A stretch of DNA of 34,632 nucleotides from Halomonas halophila (GTDB lineage: Bacteria > Pseudomonadota > Gammaproteobacteria > Pseudomonadales > Halomonadaceae): assembly GCA_002433675.1 (NCBI GenBank), contig DJIP01000078.1, positions 1 through 34,632 on the forward strand, written 5' to 3'. Shown in pieces: positions 22,661 to 30,477 of this stretch. Position numbers and translations under genes: made by a program. The stretch's first letter is position 1; every line of letters begins with the position of its first letter. The notes under the pieces were generated by a model. That model did no database searches. It was not told the origin of the DNA and saw only the letters and a list, made by a program, of their open reading frames with translations.

Positions 22661-23623
22661 TTACTGGGGTCTGCCGCCCACGACCACTTCATGACCGGCC
22701 TCTTCCGGCTCGTCGTCGGTCAGTTCTGCAGGGAAGCCGTCGCCGAGTACCTCGACGCCACAGGCGTCCTCGAGGCGCCGGATGATGTTGGAGGACCACT
22801 CCCGGGAGCCATAGCGCTCTTGGCCATCCTGGAAGATGTCGAGCAGCAGCGGCGATATCTCGAGGGGCACCTCGAGGCTTCGGGCCAGGGCGTCGAACAG
22901 GCCCACGTCCTTGAGCACCAGGTCCATGGTGAAGCTGATATCGCGGCTACCGTTGAGAATGACCTGGGATTCGGTCTCGTGGACAAAGGAGTTGCCCGAG
23001 GAGATACGGATCGCCTCGAAGGTGGTGTTCATGTCCAGGCCGGCCTTGCGAGCCACGGTCAAGGCTTCGGCCACCGAGCACAGGTTGGCGGTGGCCAGGT
23101 AGTTGGTCAGTACCTTGAGCACCGACGCCGTGCCCAGAGGTCCGGTGTGCAGAACCCGACGCCCGAGGGTAGTCAGCACCGGCAGCACCCGTTCGAAGGT
23201 ATCGCGATCACCGCCGGCGAAGATCGAGATGTTGCCGGTGGCGGCGCGGTGGCAGCCCCCGGAGACCGGTGTCTCCATGGCGAGGGCGCCGGTGGCGGCG
23301 ACCCTGGCGGCGATGCGCACCAGTTCCTGGGCGTCGGTGGTGCTCATTTCCAGCCACACCTTGCCGGGGGAGAGCCCGGCGATGACGCCGTCCTCGGCCT
23401 CCATTACCGCGCTGCAGGCGCGGGGAGATGGCAGGCAGGTGATGATCAGGTCGCTGACCTCGGCCACCGATCTGGGGCTGCTGGCGACGGCGGCACCCTG
23501 GTCGACAAAGCGTTGGCAGACCTCGGGGTCGAGGTCGCGGATCGTGACGTGATAGCCATTGCGCAGCAGACTGCCGGCGAGCTTGCCGCCGACGTTGCCA
23601 AGTCCGATAAAGCCGATGTTCAT
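22661..23623 (-). CDS. NAD(P)-dependent beta-hydroxyacid dehydrogenase (3-hydroxyisobutyrate dehydrogenase-like)
   Basis: The 320-residue protein begins with the Rossmann motif GLGNVGG (7-13), then ETPVSGG (substrate-binding region near 117-123) and LKVLTNYL with the catalytic Lys at K170 and N174. These are the marks of the beta-hydroxyacid dehydrogenase family, which includes 3-hydroxyisobutyrate dehydrogenase and tartronate-semialdehyde reductase. The C-terminus is about 20-25 residues longer than usual and acidic (TDDEPEEAGHE). It interconverts a hydroxyacid and a semialdehyde, and the aldehyde dehydrogenase downstream could use that semialdehyde. Its promoter region carries a tandem repeat. 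Confidence 0.88.
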   Translation of the reverse strand: MNIGFIGLGNVGGKLAGSLLRNGYHVTIRDLDPEVCQRFVDQGAAVASSPRSVAEVSDLIITCLPSPRACSAVMEAEDGVIAGLSPGKVWLEMSTTDAQELVRIAARVAATGALAMETPVSGGCHRAATGNISIFAGGDRDTFERVLPVLTTLGRRVLHTGPLGTASVLKVLTNYLATANLCSVAEALTVARKAGLDMNTTFEAIRISSGNSFVHETESQVILNGSRDISFTMDLVLKDVGLFDALARSLEVPLEISPLLLDIFQDGQERYGSREWSSNIIRRLEDACGVEVLGDGFPAELTDDEPEEAGHEVVVGGRPQ

Positions 23624-23706
23624 GGGATGTCATCTCATGCGGTGAGCCGATCACCTTGCAGTGACATCCTTGCGCGGAGGCGGATGAAGCGCTGCAGGTA
23701 GAGTTC

Positions 23707-23769
23707 ACGCTAGGCACGGCGGGGGCAGGCGACAATTCATCTTTTCTTGGCGATTGGTCACTTTTCTTG
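23707..23769 (-). promoter_or_regulatory. Candidate activated promoter with 20-bp-spaced direct repeats
   Basis: On the plus strand CTTTTCTTG occurs at 23741-23749 and 23761-23769, exactly 20 bp apart. On the minus strand these lie just upstream of a weak TTGTCG (23735-23730), 17 bp and TAGCGT (23712-23707). Two helical turns of spacing next to a poor promoter suits an activator site. The regulator is unknown; the adjacent LysR protein is a candidate. Confidence 0.45.
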
Positions 23770-23795
23770 AGAGAAGGCGGCCCAGCCCCGCTGGC

Positions 23796-24731
23796 TCACC
23801 CTCGCTGACTCAACAGCCAGGCGCTGAAGGCCGCTACGCGAGGATCGTCGGTCAGATGGTCGGGATGGGCGATGCCCCATTCACCGGCGGCCCGCTGTAC
23901 CTTGCCCGCCGGGTTGATCAGCCGGCCCGTGGCCAGGTCATCCTCGGCGAAGGGGCCGTTGACCAGGGCGATGCCTTCACCTCGGGCGGCCATCTCGAGC
24001 GCCGCCGCCAGGGTATCGACCTGAAGGTCGCGTGATGGGGCGGGCCGTGTGGCGGCAGGCGACTGGGCGTCGAACCAGCCCTGCCAGCTCCAGCTCTCGG
24101 TGTAGACGCTGATGAGCGGAAAGGCCTGCAGCGCCTCAGGGGCCAGCGGCAACGAATATCCCGCCACCAGCGATGGGCTGCACACCGGGGTCAGCGTCGA
24201 GGGAAACAGCGGTGTCCAGCAAAGTCGAGAGGGCAGCGGGCCATCACGGAAGAGGATGGCGATATCGGCGTTGGTGCCGTCGAAGGACCAGTCCAGGCTG
24301 TAGGTCTTTACCTGGAGTTCGGTCTCGGGATGGCATTGGTGAAACTGCGCCAGTCGTGGGGCCAGCCAGCGAATCGAGGTGGTGACATAGACCTGTACGC
24401 GCAGAGGTTCAAGGCAGGGGTCGCGACGCAGTGCTTCGGCGCCCAGGACCAGCGCTTCCAGCGCGTCGCGCACGATAGGGTAGAAGCGCCGTCCGGGCTC
24501 GGTGAGCTCGATATGCCGACCCCGGCGGGCGAACAGTTTCGTCCCCAGACTTTGTTCCAGGCGTTGTATCTGGTTGGCGACAGCGGGATGGGAGAGGTGC
24601 AGTTCCTCGGCGGCGGCGCGCAGGCTCGACAGTCGTGCCGTGGCCTCGAAACCCTTGAGCGCGCTCAAGGGAGGCAGGCGATCCAGCGGCAGCGGCGCCG
24701 TGGATGTCGGACTATGCGAGGTGTCAGACAA
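23796..24731 (-). CDS. LysR-family regulator (GcvA-like), TTG start
   Basis: The 311-residue protein has the N-terminal LysR helix-turn-helix (LSALKGFEATARLSSLRAAA, SHPAVANQIQRLEQSLG, TKLFARRGRHIELTEPG) and a periplasmic-binding-protein-like effector domain. The extended N-terminus rich in Pro/Ser/Thr and the LKGFEA pattern fit the GcvA subgroup. The best start is TTG at 24731, overlapping the preceding IclR gene by 8 bases; no ATG or GTG lies before the helix-turn-helix. The overlap suggests translational coupling of two regulators. It probably acts on the divergent repeats upstream of the hydroxyacid dehydrogenase, which is inference. Confidence 0.88.
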   Translation of the reverse strand: MSDTSHSPTSTAPLPLDRLPPLSALKGFEATARLSSLRAAAEELHLSHPAVANQIQRLEQSLGTKLFARRGRHIELTEPGRRFYPIVRDALEALVLGAEALRRDPCLEPLRVQVYVTTSIRWLAPRLAQFHQCHPETELQVKTYSLDWSFDGTNADIAILFRDGPLPSRLCWTPLFPSTLTPVCSPSLVAGYSLPLAPEALQAFPLISVYTESWSWQGWFDAQSPAATRPAPSRDLQVDTLAAALEMAARGEGIALVNGPFAEDDLATGRLINPAGKVQRAAGEWGIAHPDHLTDDPRVAAFSAWLLSQRG

Positions 24732-25491
24732 CGCGGGACGACAGCTGGCGGGCGGCCTGCACCAGGTTCTTGGAGTAGCGGCGCGCCTCCTGGGGGCTCA
24801 GGGTGCCGCTGCTGATGGCGGCGCTGATCGCCGCGATGGGTTCGTTGCGCAGGTTGAGCACCGGTGCGGCGACGCAGCTGACGCCCTGCTCAGGCGCGCC
24901 GTTGGAGGTGGCGTAGCCGAGCCGATGGGCGCGCCCCAGCTCCGCCATGACGCCCTTCACCCCCTTGTCCTCGGGAGCAAGGCCAAGCTCGTCGGCGAGA
25001 TAGCTCGGCCACGAGTCCTCGTCGCGCATCGCCAGGATGATCTTGCCACTGGCGGCTTCGTGCAGCGCCATGGTCTTGCCGACGTAAAGGTTGAAGCCTG
25101 CGCCACTGGCGCCGTCGATCTTGGACACCACCACCACCTTGTTGCCGATGGGCACACACAGAAAGATCGTCTTGTGGATCTCGTTTTTCAGGATTTCTGC
25201 AATTGGATAGAAGTAGGGAATCAGGCTCTGCTTGTTATAGATAGTGGAAGATATCTGGAAGATGCGCGAGCCAATGCAGTAGGACTTTCTGCGGCTCGGA
25301 TCCTGGGCCACCAGCTGATGGTGGAGCAGGGCGTTGATGACACGGTGACCGGTGGCCGGCGAGATGCCGGTGGCGCCACAGATTTCCGAGAGCGTCATGG
25401 GGTAGCTGGTGGCCGCCAGCAGGTCCAGGATCATGACGCTATGATCGACCGCCGGAGCCTTGGTCTTTTCCGAGGTCCTTTCTGAATTCAT
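24724..25491 (-). CDS. IclR-family transcriptional regulator of the second locus
   Basis: The 255-residue protein has a winged helix-turn-helix at about 12-75 (SVMILDLLAATSYPMTLSEIC, ISPATGHRVINALLHHQLV) and an IclR effector domain (ALHEAASGKIILA, RLGYATSNGAPEQGVSCVAAPV). It is only distantly like the IclR protein at 13841-14647. It lies between the GMC oxidoreductase and the LysR gene. Tandem sites upstream of the AldA-like gene at the head of this operon fit an IclR-type activator and could be its target. The ribosome binding site is weak. Confidence 0.9.
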   Translation of the reverse strand: MNSERTSEKTKAPAVDHSVMILDLLAATSYPMTLSEICGATGISPATGHRVINALLHHQLVAQDPSRRKSYCIGSRIFQISSTIYNKQSLIPYFYPIAEILKNEIHKTIFLCVPIGNKVVVVSKIDGASGAGFNLYVGKTMALHEAASGKIILAMRDEDSWPSYLADELGLAPEDKGVKGVMAELGRAHRLGYATSNGAPEQGVSCVAAPVLNLRNEPIAAISAAISSGTLSPQEARRYSKNLVQAARQLSSRVV

Positions 25492-25583
25492 GATCAGCCG
25501 CGGTCTCCAAAACGCGAATACGGGGACGAATGCAGGTGACTCGTCCGGTCAGGCTCAGGAGCGTTGGAGCTCCTGGGTGTCGT

Positions 25584-27200
25584 TCAGATCGGGTGGTCCT
25601 TGAGGATCAGCTCGGCCCCCTTTTCCGCCACCATCATCACCGGTGCATTGAGGTTGCCCGAGGTGATGTTGGGAAAGATCGAGGCGTCGATGACCCTGAG
25701 CCCGGACACACCATGCACCCTGAGACTGCCGTCGACCACCGCCTCGCGAGGGTCGGGCCCCATGGCGCAGGTGCCGCACAGATGATAGATGGAGCCTGCG
25801 TTGGCGCGAAAGTACTCTAACATGCTTTGGTCATCGTGGACGGCGTCTGCCGGCGTGACCTCGGCGTCGATGACGGCACCCAGGGCGGCCGTTTCGGCCA
25901 GCGCGCGAATGAGCCGGCTGCCCTGAATGGCCTCGTCCCGATCACGTCGGGTTTCCAGATAGTTTGGCCGGATCACCGCCGGTTCGCGGGCATCGGCGCT
26001 GGCCAGTTCGATGGCGCCACGACTGGTGGGGCGACAGGAATTGAAGGCCAGCAGAAAGCCGGAGTAGGCATCCGCGGTCAGTGTCGTGTTCGGAGGTGCC
26101 GGGATGCGATAGGACAGCGGGTTGAAGTAGAGCTGGATATTGGGTCTGGGTTCGTCGGTATTGCCACGAAAGAAGCCGCCAGCCTGGTTGACGCTCATCG
26201 CCAGCGGGCCGCTGCGATTGATCAGGTACCTCATCATTGCCCGGGTCAGGCCGGGAAGAGAGTTGAAGTCGTCGTTCAGGGTCCGGCAGGTGGCGCGATA
26301 AAAGTAGCTGACGGCCAGATGATCCTGCAGGTTGCGGCCCACGCCGGGCAACTGCTGGAGCGGCGTTATCCCGTGCTGTTTAAGCTTCTCGCTGTCCCCG
26401 AGTCCCGAGAGCATCAACAGCTTTGGCGAGTCCACCGCTCCAGCGCAGACGATTACCTCACGGCGTGCGCGCAGGGTCTTTATCTGGCCCTGCTCCTGGT
26501 ATTGGATGCCGGTGGCGCGACGCTGATCGTCGAACAGTATCCGATGCACCTGGCTGACGTGCTTGAGGGTGAGGTTGGAGCGCTCGAGCGCCGGCTTCAG
26601 GTAGGCGGTGTTGCTGGAATCGCGACGGCCTCGGCGGATGTTCGTCTCATAGAGGCCGGCGCCTTCGATGGAGGCGCCGTTGAAGTCGTCATTGAGCGGG
26701 TAGCCGAGTTCACCGGCGGCCCTGAGGTAGGACTGGCAGATCGGATGGGCGAGCCCCTTGAGCGGTGTGATGCCGATCAGTCCCCGGCTCGAGTGGAACT
26801 CGGTATCGCCAGCAGGGTGCTGCTCGAGTCTCTTGAAATAGGGCAGCAGCGCCTGGTAGCCCCAGCCCGGGTTGCCCGCACGCTCCCAGTCATCGAAGTC
26901 CGACGGCTGTCCTCGCACATAGACCATGGCGTTGATCGAGCCGGAGCCGCCCTGGACCTTGCCCCGAGGGGTGTAGATCTGCCGGTTGGCCAACGCCGGC
27001 TCCTCGGCACTGTAGTACATGTAGTTGTAGCCGGGGTGATAGTAGGTCTTGGCAAAGCCCACCGGCACCCTGAGCCAGGGGGAGTTGTCGCGGCCGCCGG
27101 CCTCGATGATCAGAACCTTGTGGCGTCCGTTGGCACTCAGCCGGTGGGCCAGCACACAGCCCGCAGACCCCGCGCCGACGATGATGAAGTCGTAGTCCAT
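25584..27200 (-). CDS. GMC-family FAD oxidoreductase (alcohol/choline dehydrogenase type)
   Basis: The 538-residue protein has the FAD motif GAGSAG (9-14) with IIEAGG (E33), the GMC signatures GKVQGGSGSINAMVYVRG and GAVDSPKLLMLSG, and the active-site His in YHLCGTCAMGPD followed by SGNLNAPVMM near the C-terminus. Members oxidise primary alcohols, choline, glucose or polyethylene glycols, passing electrons to quinones or oxygen. No signal peptide is seen, so it is cytoplasmic or membrane-associated. It starts 4 bases after the enolase-superfamily gene stop, so both are co-translated. The substrate may be a sugar or polyol. Confidence 0.92.
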   Translation of the reverse strand: MDYDFIIVGAGSAGCVLAHRLSANGRHKVLIIEAGGRDNSPWLRVPVGFAKTYYHPGYNYMYYSAEEPALANRQIYTPRGKVQGGSGSINAMVYVRGQPSDFDDWERAGNPGWGYQALLPYFKRLEQHPAGDTEFHSSRGLIGITPLKGLAHPICQSYLRAAGELGYPLNDDFNGASIEGAGLYETNIRRGRRDSSNTAYLKPALERSNLTLKHVSQVHRILFDDQRRATGIQYQEQGQIKTLRARREVIVCAGAVDSPKLLMLSGLGDSEKLKQHGITPLQQLPGVGRNLQDHLAVSYFYRATCRTLNDDFNSLPGLTRAMMRYLINRSGPLAMSVNQAGGFFRGNTDEPRPNIQLYFNPLSYRIPAPPNTTLTADAYSGFLLAFNSCRPTSRGAIELASADAREPAVIRPNYLETRRDRDEAIQGSRLIRALAETAALGAVIDAEVTPADAVHDDQSMLEYFRANAGSIYHLCGTCAMGPDPREAVVDGSLRVHGVSGLRVIDASIFPNITSGNLNAPVMMVAEKGAELILKDHPI

Positions 27201-27204
27201 CGGC

Positions 27205-28440
27205 TCAATCCTCCGGCCGGGTCTTCCAGCGAGTGCAGGACTGCTGGACGACGTCGTAGGGAGTGGCGTCCATGCTCAGGTGCAGGCGCCTGCCGGTATA
27301 GGGCGAGTGGGCCCTGACCACCGCCATGTCCAGTTCCACCCCGAGTCCCGGTCGATCGGAGGGGATGATAAAGCCGTCACTCCACTCGATCTTGCGTTCG
27401 AGCACCTCGGCGTGGAAGCCGTCCCAGGTGCCGATGCTCTCCTGGATCAGGAAGTTGGGCGTGGCGGCGGCGAGCTGAATGCTGGCCGCCGCACCCACCG
27501 GGCCGTTGTAGAGGTGGGGGGCGATCTGGGCGTAGTGGACTTCGGCCAGGGCAGCGATCTTCTTGCCCTCGAGGATGCCGCCGACCCGGCCAAGGTTCAT
27601 CTGCAGGATAGAGGCGGCCTGGTGGCGCAGCAGGTCATGGAACTCGTACTTGGTGGTCAGCCGCTCGCCGGTAGCAACCGGGATGGAGGTATGGTCGGCG
27701 ACCCTGGCCATGGCTTCGCTCTGGCCCGGTGGTACCGGCTCCTCGAACCACAAAGGGTCGAAGGGTTCGAGGCGCTTGGCCAGGCGGATCGCCGAGGCCG
27801 GCGTCATCTGACCGTGGGTACCGAACAGCAGATCGCAGCCGTTGCCGACCGCCTCGCGGATACGCTGGCAGAAGGTCGCGCTCTTTTCCAGCGCCTCCAG
27901 TGACAGCATATGGCCACAGTAGGCGGTGTAGGGGCCCGCCGGGTCGAACTTGAGCGCGGTAAAGCCGAGGGCCTTCTGCTCCAGGGCGCACTCCACCGCC
28001 AGCTCGACGTTGTCGTAGTCGTACTCGCCGTCGGGGGCGCGGGGATAGAGGTAGGTGTAGGAGCGCAGCCGATCGTGGAGCTTGCCGCCGATCAGGGCGT
28101 GCACCGGCTGGCCGGCGGCCTTGCCGACGATGTCCCAGCAGGCCATCTCGAGGCCGCTGAGCACCCCCATCATGGTCAGGTCCGGGCGCTGGGTGAAGCC
28201 GCTCGAGTAGGTCTCGCGGTACAGCCGTTCCAGCTGGTGTGGATCCCGACCCTTCAGGTAGCGCTCGAATACGTCCTCGATGGCGGCCACCACCACCTGC
28301 GGATGGAAGGTCGCCGCGTAGACCTCGCCGACGCCTTCGATACCACAGGCGGTCCCCAGCCTGACGAAGATCCAGTACATGCCGCCGACGTGGGGTGGGG
28401 GCGTGGCGACCACGTGGCTTTCACAACTGACGACTTCCAT
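27205..28440 (-). CDS. Enolase-superfamily (mandelate racemase/MLE) sugar-acid dehydratase-like enzyme
   Basis: The 412-residue protein has the mandelate-racemase/muconate-lactonizing fold: a capping domain ending in CWDIVGKAAGQPVHALIGG and a barrel with FTALKFDP (K), LFGTHGQM, WFEEPVPPG, ATGERLTTKYEF and QIAPHLYNGP (catalytic His). These resemble sugar-acid dehydratases such as galactonate dehydratase and 3,6-anhydrogalactonate cycloisomerase. One usual metal-ligand position (DFHGR in galactonate dehydratase) reads GTHGQ here. I start it at ATG 28440 (MEVVSCESH), with GAGGACTCGCC upstream; the longer frame to 28593 is driven by the 15-bp repeat and is unsupported. Confidence 0.87.
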   Translation of the reverse strand: MEVVSCESHVVATPPPHVGGMYWIFVRLGTACGIEGVGEVYAATFHPQVVVAAIEDVFERYLKGRDPHQLERLYRETYSSGFTQRPDLTMMGVLSGLEMACWDIVGKAAGQPVHALIGGKLHDRLRSYTYLYPRAPDGEYDYDNVELAVECALEQKALGFTALKFDPAGPYTAYCGHMLSLEALEKSATFCQRIREAVGNGCDLLFGTHGQMTPASAIRLAKRLEPFDPLWFEEPVPPGQSEAMARVADHTSIPVATGERLTTKYEFHDLLRHQAASILQMNLGRVGGILEGKKIAALAEVHYAQIAPHLYNGPVGAAASIQLAAATPNFLIQESIGTWDGFHAEVLERKIEWSDGFIIPSDRPGLGVELDMAVVRAHSPYTGRRLHLSMDATPYDVVQQSCTRWKTRPED

Positions 28441-28456
28441 GAACGGCGAGTCCTCT

Positions 28457-28486
28457 GAAAAGGGCGGCAAGGAAAAGGGCGGCAAG
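28457..28486. repeat. Perfect 15-bp tandem duplication
   Basis: GAAAAGGGCGGCAAG occurs at 28457-28471 and again at 28472-28486, in the spacer between the AldA-like gene and the enolase-superfamily gene. The rest of that 191-bp spacer shows no strong terminator. Confidence 0.95.
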
Positions 28487-28631
28487 CTAGCCGACCGCCA
28501 GGTGAAGACACGGCGGCGACGGGCTTGGGTGCGGGATGACGCGCAGCGGTACCAGGCCGATGACGAACGGCAGGGGCGGGGCCGAACAGCCAAGGCCAGA
28601 CCGCCATGGCCCCGAACAAAGAGATGGTGTG

Positions 28632-30056
28632 TCAGTAGTTCAGCACCACCAGTCGGGTCTGGGTGTAGTCCAGCATGCCGTGCTTGCCGTCGTCGCCGCC
28701 GAGGCCCGAGCGTTTCCAGCCGGCGTGGTAGCCCTGGTAGGGGTCCGATGGGGTGCGGTTGATGTAGACCTCGCCCGCCTCGATGTTGTGGGCCACCTTC
28801 ATGGCGGTGCGGTAGTTCTCGGTGAACACCACCGAGGCAAGGCCAAACTGGTGGTCGTTGGCCAGCTCCAGGGCTTCATCCACATCGGCGTAGGTCAGCA
28901 CCGGCAGTACCGGGCCGAAGATCTCCTCCTGGACGATTTCCATGTCCTGGCGGCAGTCGGTCAGCAGGGTCGGTGGGTAGAAGTGTCCGGGGCCAGGGGG
29001 AATCTCGCCACCGGTCGCCAGGGTGGCGCCGTCGTCGATGGCCCGCTCGACCATCTGGTGGACGTTGAGGCGGGTGTTCTCGTTGATCAGGGGGCCCATG
29101 TGGTCCGGGTTTTCGGCACGATTGCCGAAAGTGCAGGCCTCCATGTTGGCCTTGAGCAGGGCGATGAAAGGCTCGGCAATGGACTGGTGCACGTAGACCC
29201 GTTCGATGGCGGTACACAGCTGCCCGCAGTTGGTGGTCTTGGAGGCCACGATCTGGCGGGCGGCCTGCTCGAGGTCGGCGTCGGGCTCGACGATGGCCGG
29301 CGACTTGCCGCCCAGTTCCAGCGACGACTTGGCGATGTTGACCTGAGAGTACTCCAGCACCTTGCGGCCGGCGCCGACGCTGCCGGTGAGGGTGATCATG
29401 CCGACCCTGGGATGGGTACACACGGCCTCGGCGGTGGCGTGGTCCATGCTCAGGATGTTGATCACCCCCGGCGGGATCTCGGCAGCCTGGACGGCCCGGG
29501 CAATTTCGAAGGCCGAGCGCGGGGTGTTGTTGCTCGGGCGCACGATCACGCTATTGCCGGTGATCATTGCCGGTGCAATCTTGCGCAGTAAGGTGAAGAC
29601 GGGATAGTTGAACGGAATCAGGCAGGCCACCACGCCGATCGGCTCCCGGGTGAGCAGCAGGCTCTCGTCAGGGGTGTCGCTGGGCATGATGTCGCCCTCG
29701 ATCCGTCGTGCCCATTCGGCGTGGTAACGGGTGATATCGGCCGCGTATACCGCCTCGTTGGTGGCGTCCTCGAGGCTCTTGCCCGACTCTTCGGCCAGTG
29801 CCCGCCCGATGGCCTCGCGACGCTCCATCAGGGCGTCGGCCAGGCGCTGCATATGCACCGCCCGCTCGGCGCTGGTCAGCCGTCGCCAGTGCTTCTGGGC
29901 CTTGGCCGCGACCTCGACAGCTTCCATCGCCTGGGCGTTGGTGGCGGCCTGGACCTCGCCCACCAGTGCTTCTGTGGCGGGACAGTAGACCGGGATCATG
30001 CTGGCCTGGGGAGTGCTGACAAAGGCGTTGTTGATGAAGTTCCCGTCGGTGCTCAT
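28632..30056 (-). CDS. aldA: Lactaldehyde/glycolaldehyde dehydrogenase (AldA-like)
   Basis: The 474-residue ALDH is close in pattern to E. coli AldA throughout, most clearly in AEWARRIEGDI, NCGQLCTAIERVYV, EEIFGPVLPV and the C-terminal QGYHAGWKRSGLGG. AldA oxidises L-lactaldehyde and glycolaldehyde in sugar catabolism. N150, E247 and catalytic C281 are present. Two cofactor-site positions differ: Arg 173 replaces the usual Lys and Asn 176 the usual Glu (IVRPSNNTP against IKPSEFTP), so nucleotide preference may differ. It heads the operon with the enolase-superfamily and GMC genes. The ATG at 30056 follows GAGGAATCAGCC. Confidence 0.9.
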   Translation of the reverse strand: MSTDGNFINNAFVSTPQASMIPVYCPATEALVGEVQAATNAQAMEAVEVAAKAQKHWRRLTSAERAVHMQRLADALMERREAIGRALAEESGKSLEDATNEAVYAADITRYHAEWARRIEGDIMPSDTPDESLLLTREPIGVVACLIPFNYPVFTLLRKIAPAMITGNSVIVRPSNNTPRSAFEIARAVQAAEIPPGVINILSMDHATAEAVCTHPRVGMITLTGSVGAGRKVLEYSQVNIAKSSLELGGKSPAIVEPDADLEQAARQIVASKTTNCGQLCTAIERVYVHQSIAEPFIALLKANMEACTFGNRAENPDHMGPLINENTRLNVHQMVERAIDDGATLATGGEIPPGPGHFYPPTLLTDCRQDMEIVQEEIFGPVLPVLTYADVDEALELANDHQFGLASVVFTENYRTAMKVAHNIEAGEVYINRTPSDPYQGYHAGWKRSGLGGDDGKHGMLDYTQTRLVVLNY

Positions 30057-30082
30057 GGCTGATTCCTCGTCAAGTTGAAACC

Positions 30083-30153
30083 AGCCTAGGAAGCGACACT
30101 GAGGGCGTCAAGAAAATTCCTTATGCGGAAATAAAATTCTGCATGTGGAATTT
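30083..30153 (-). promoter_or_regulatory. Promoter of the AldA operon with two tandem 20-bp operator-like sites
   Basis: Two adjacent 20-bp sites (30114-30133, 30134-30153) share AAATTC at the start and TGxGGAA in the right half; 14 of 20 positions agree. Each is itself a near-palindrome (AAATTC...GAATTT in the second). On the minus strand they abut TTGACG (30111-30106), 17 bp and TAGGCT (30088-30083), a weak promoter with a start near 30076. The place upstream of the -35 box fits activation, for example by the IclR protein at 24724-25491. Confidence 0.6.
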
Positions 30154-30477
30154 GTGTCGATGAGTCGATGTCTGCATGGGAGCCGGGAGGAAGCCAAGAG
30201 AACGCCAGGAAGAGCATATCTCGCGCACGACTGCTTGGCGCGCTGAGTCAGTGCTGATTTGGGAGGTAAATGGTAGATCGCCTTTACCCTGGTGGCGCAG
30301 GCGCGCTCGCCCCGCCAGATCGGCGGGACGAACAGCGACGGCTTCGGAGACTCGAATCCAGTGGCTAAAGATGATGACCGGAAAACAGTGGCCGGAAAGA
30401 CTGGCCATCGAGGCTGCCAAGGAAAGAACGATCAAGCGCCCTGCCGGCGACGGCCAGCGGGGCGCTTGTCATCGGGC
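30154..30477. other. Gene-free spacer between AldA promoter and acuI
   Basis: No supported gene is present. It holds a small CCCGCC-AGATC-GGCGGG hairpin (30311-30327) and the terminator-like hairpin at 30434-30467. A TCGAATCC stretch at 30352 recalls a T-loop but has no tRNA around it. Confidence 0.6.
30434..30467 (-). terminator. Probable terminator after acuI
   Basis: AAGCGCCC (30434-30441) pairs with GGGCGCTT (30460-30467), with an inner CTGCCG/CGGCCAG stem. On the minus strand the hairpin is followed by GATCGTTCTTTCCTT. It lies 11 bases past the acuI stop. Confidence 0.65.

Noticed and set aside
25827..27317. 496-codon plus-strand frame opposite the GMC oxidoreductase
   Set aside because: Antisense shadow with no domain pattern; the minus-strand gene has full family motifs.
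30340..30370. TCGAATCC stretch suggestive of a tRNA T-loop
   Set aside because: No acceptor, D-arm or anticodon arm can be built around it on either strand.
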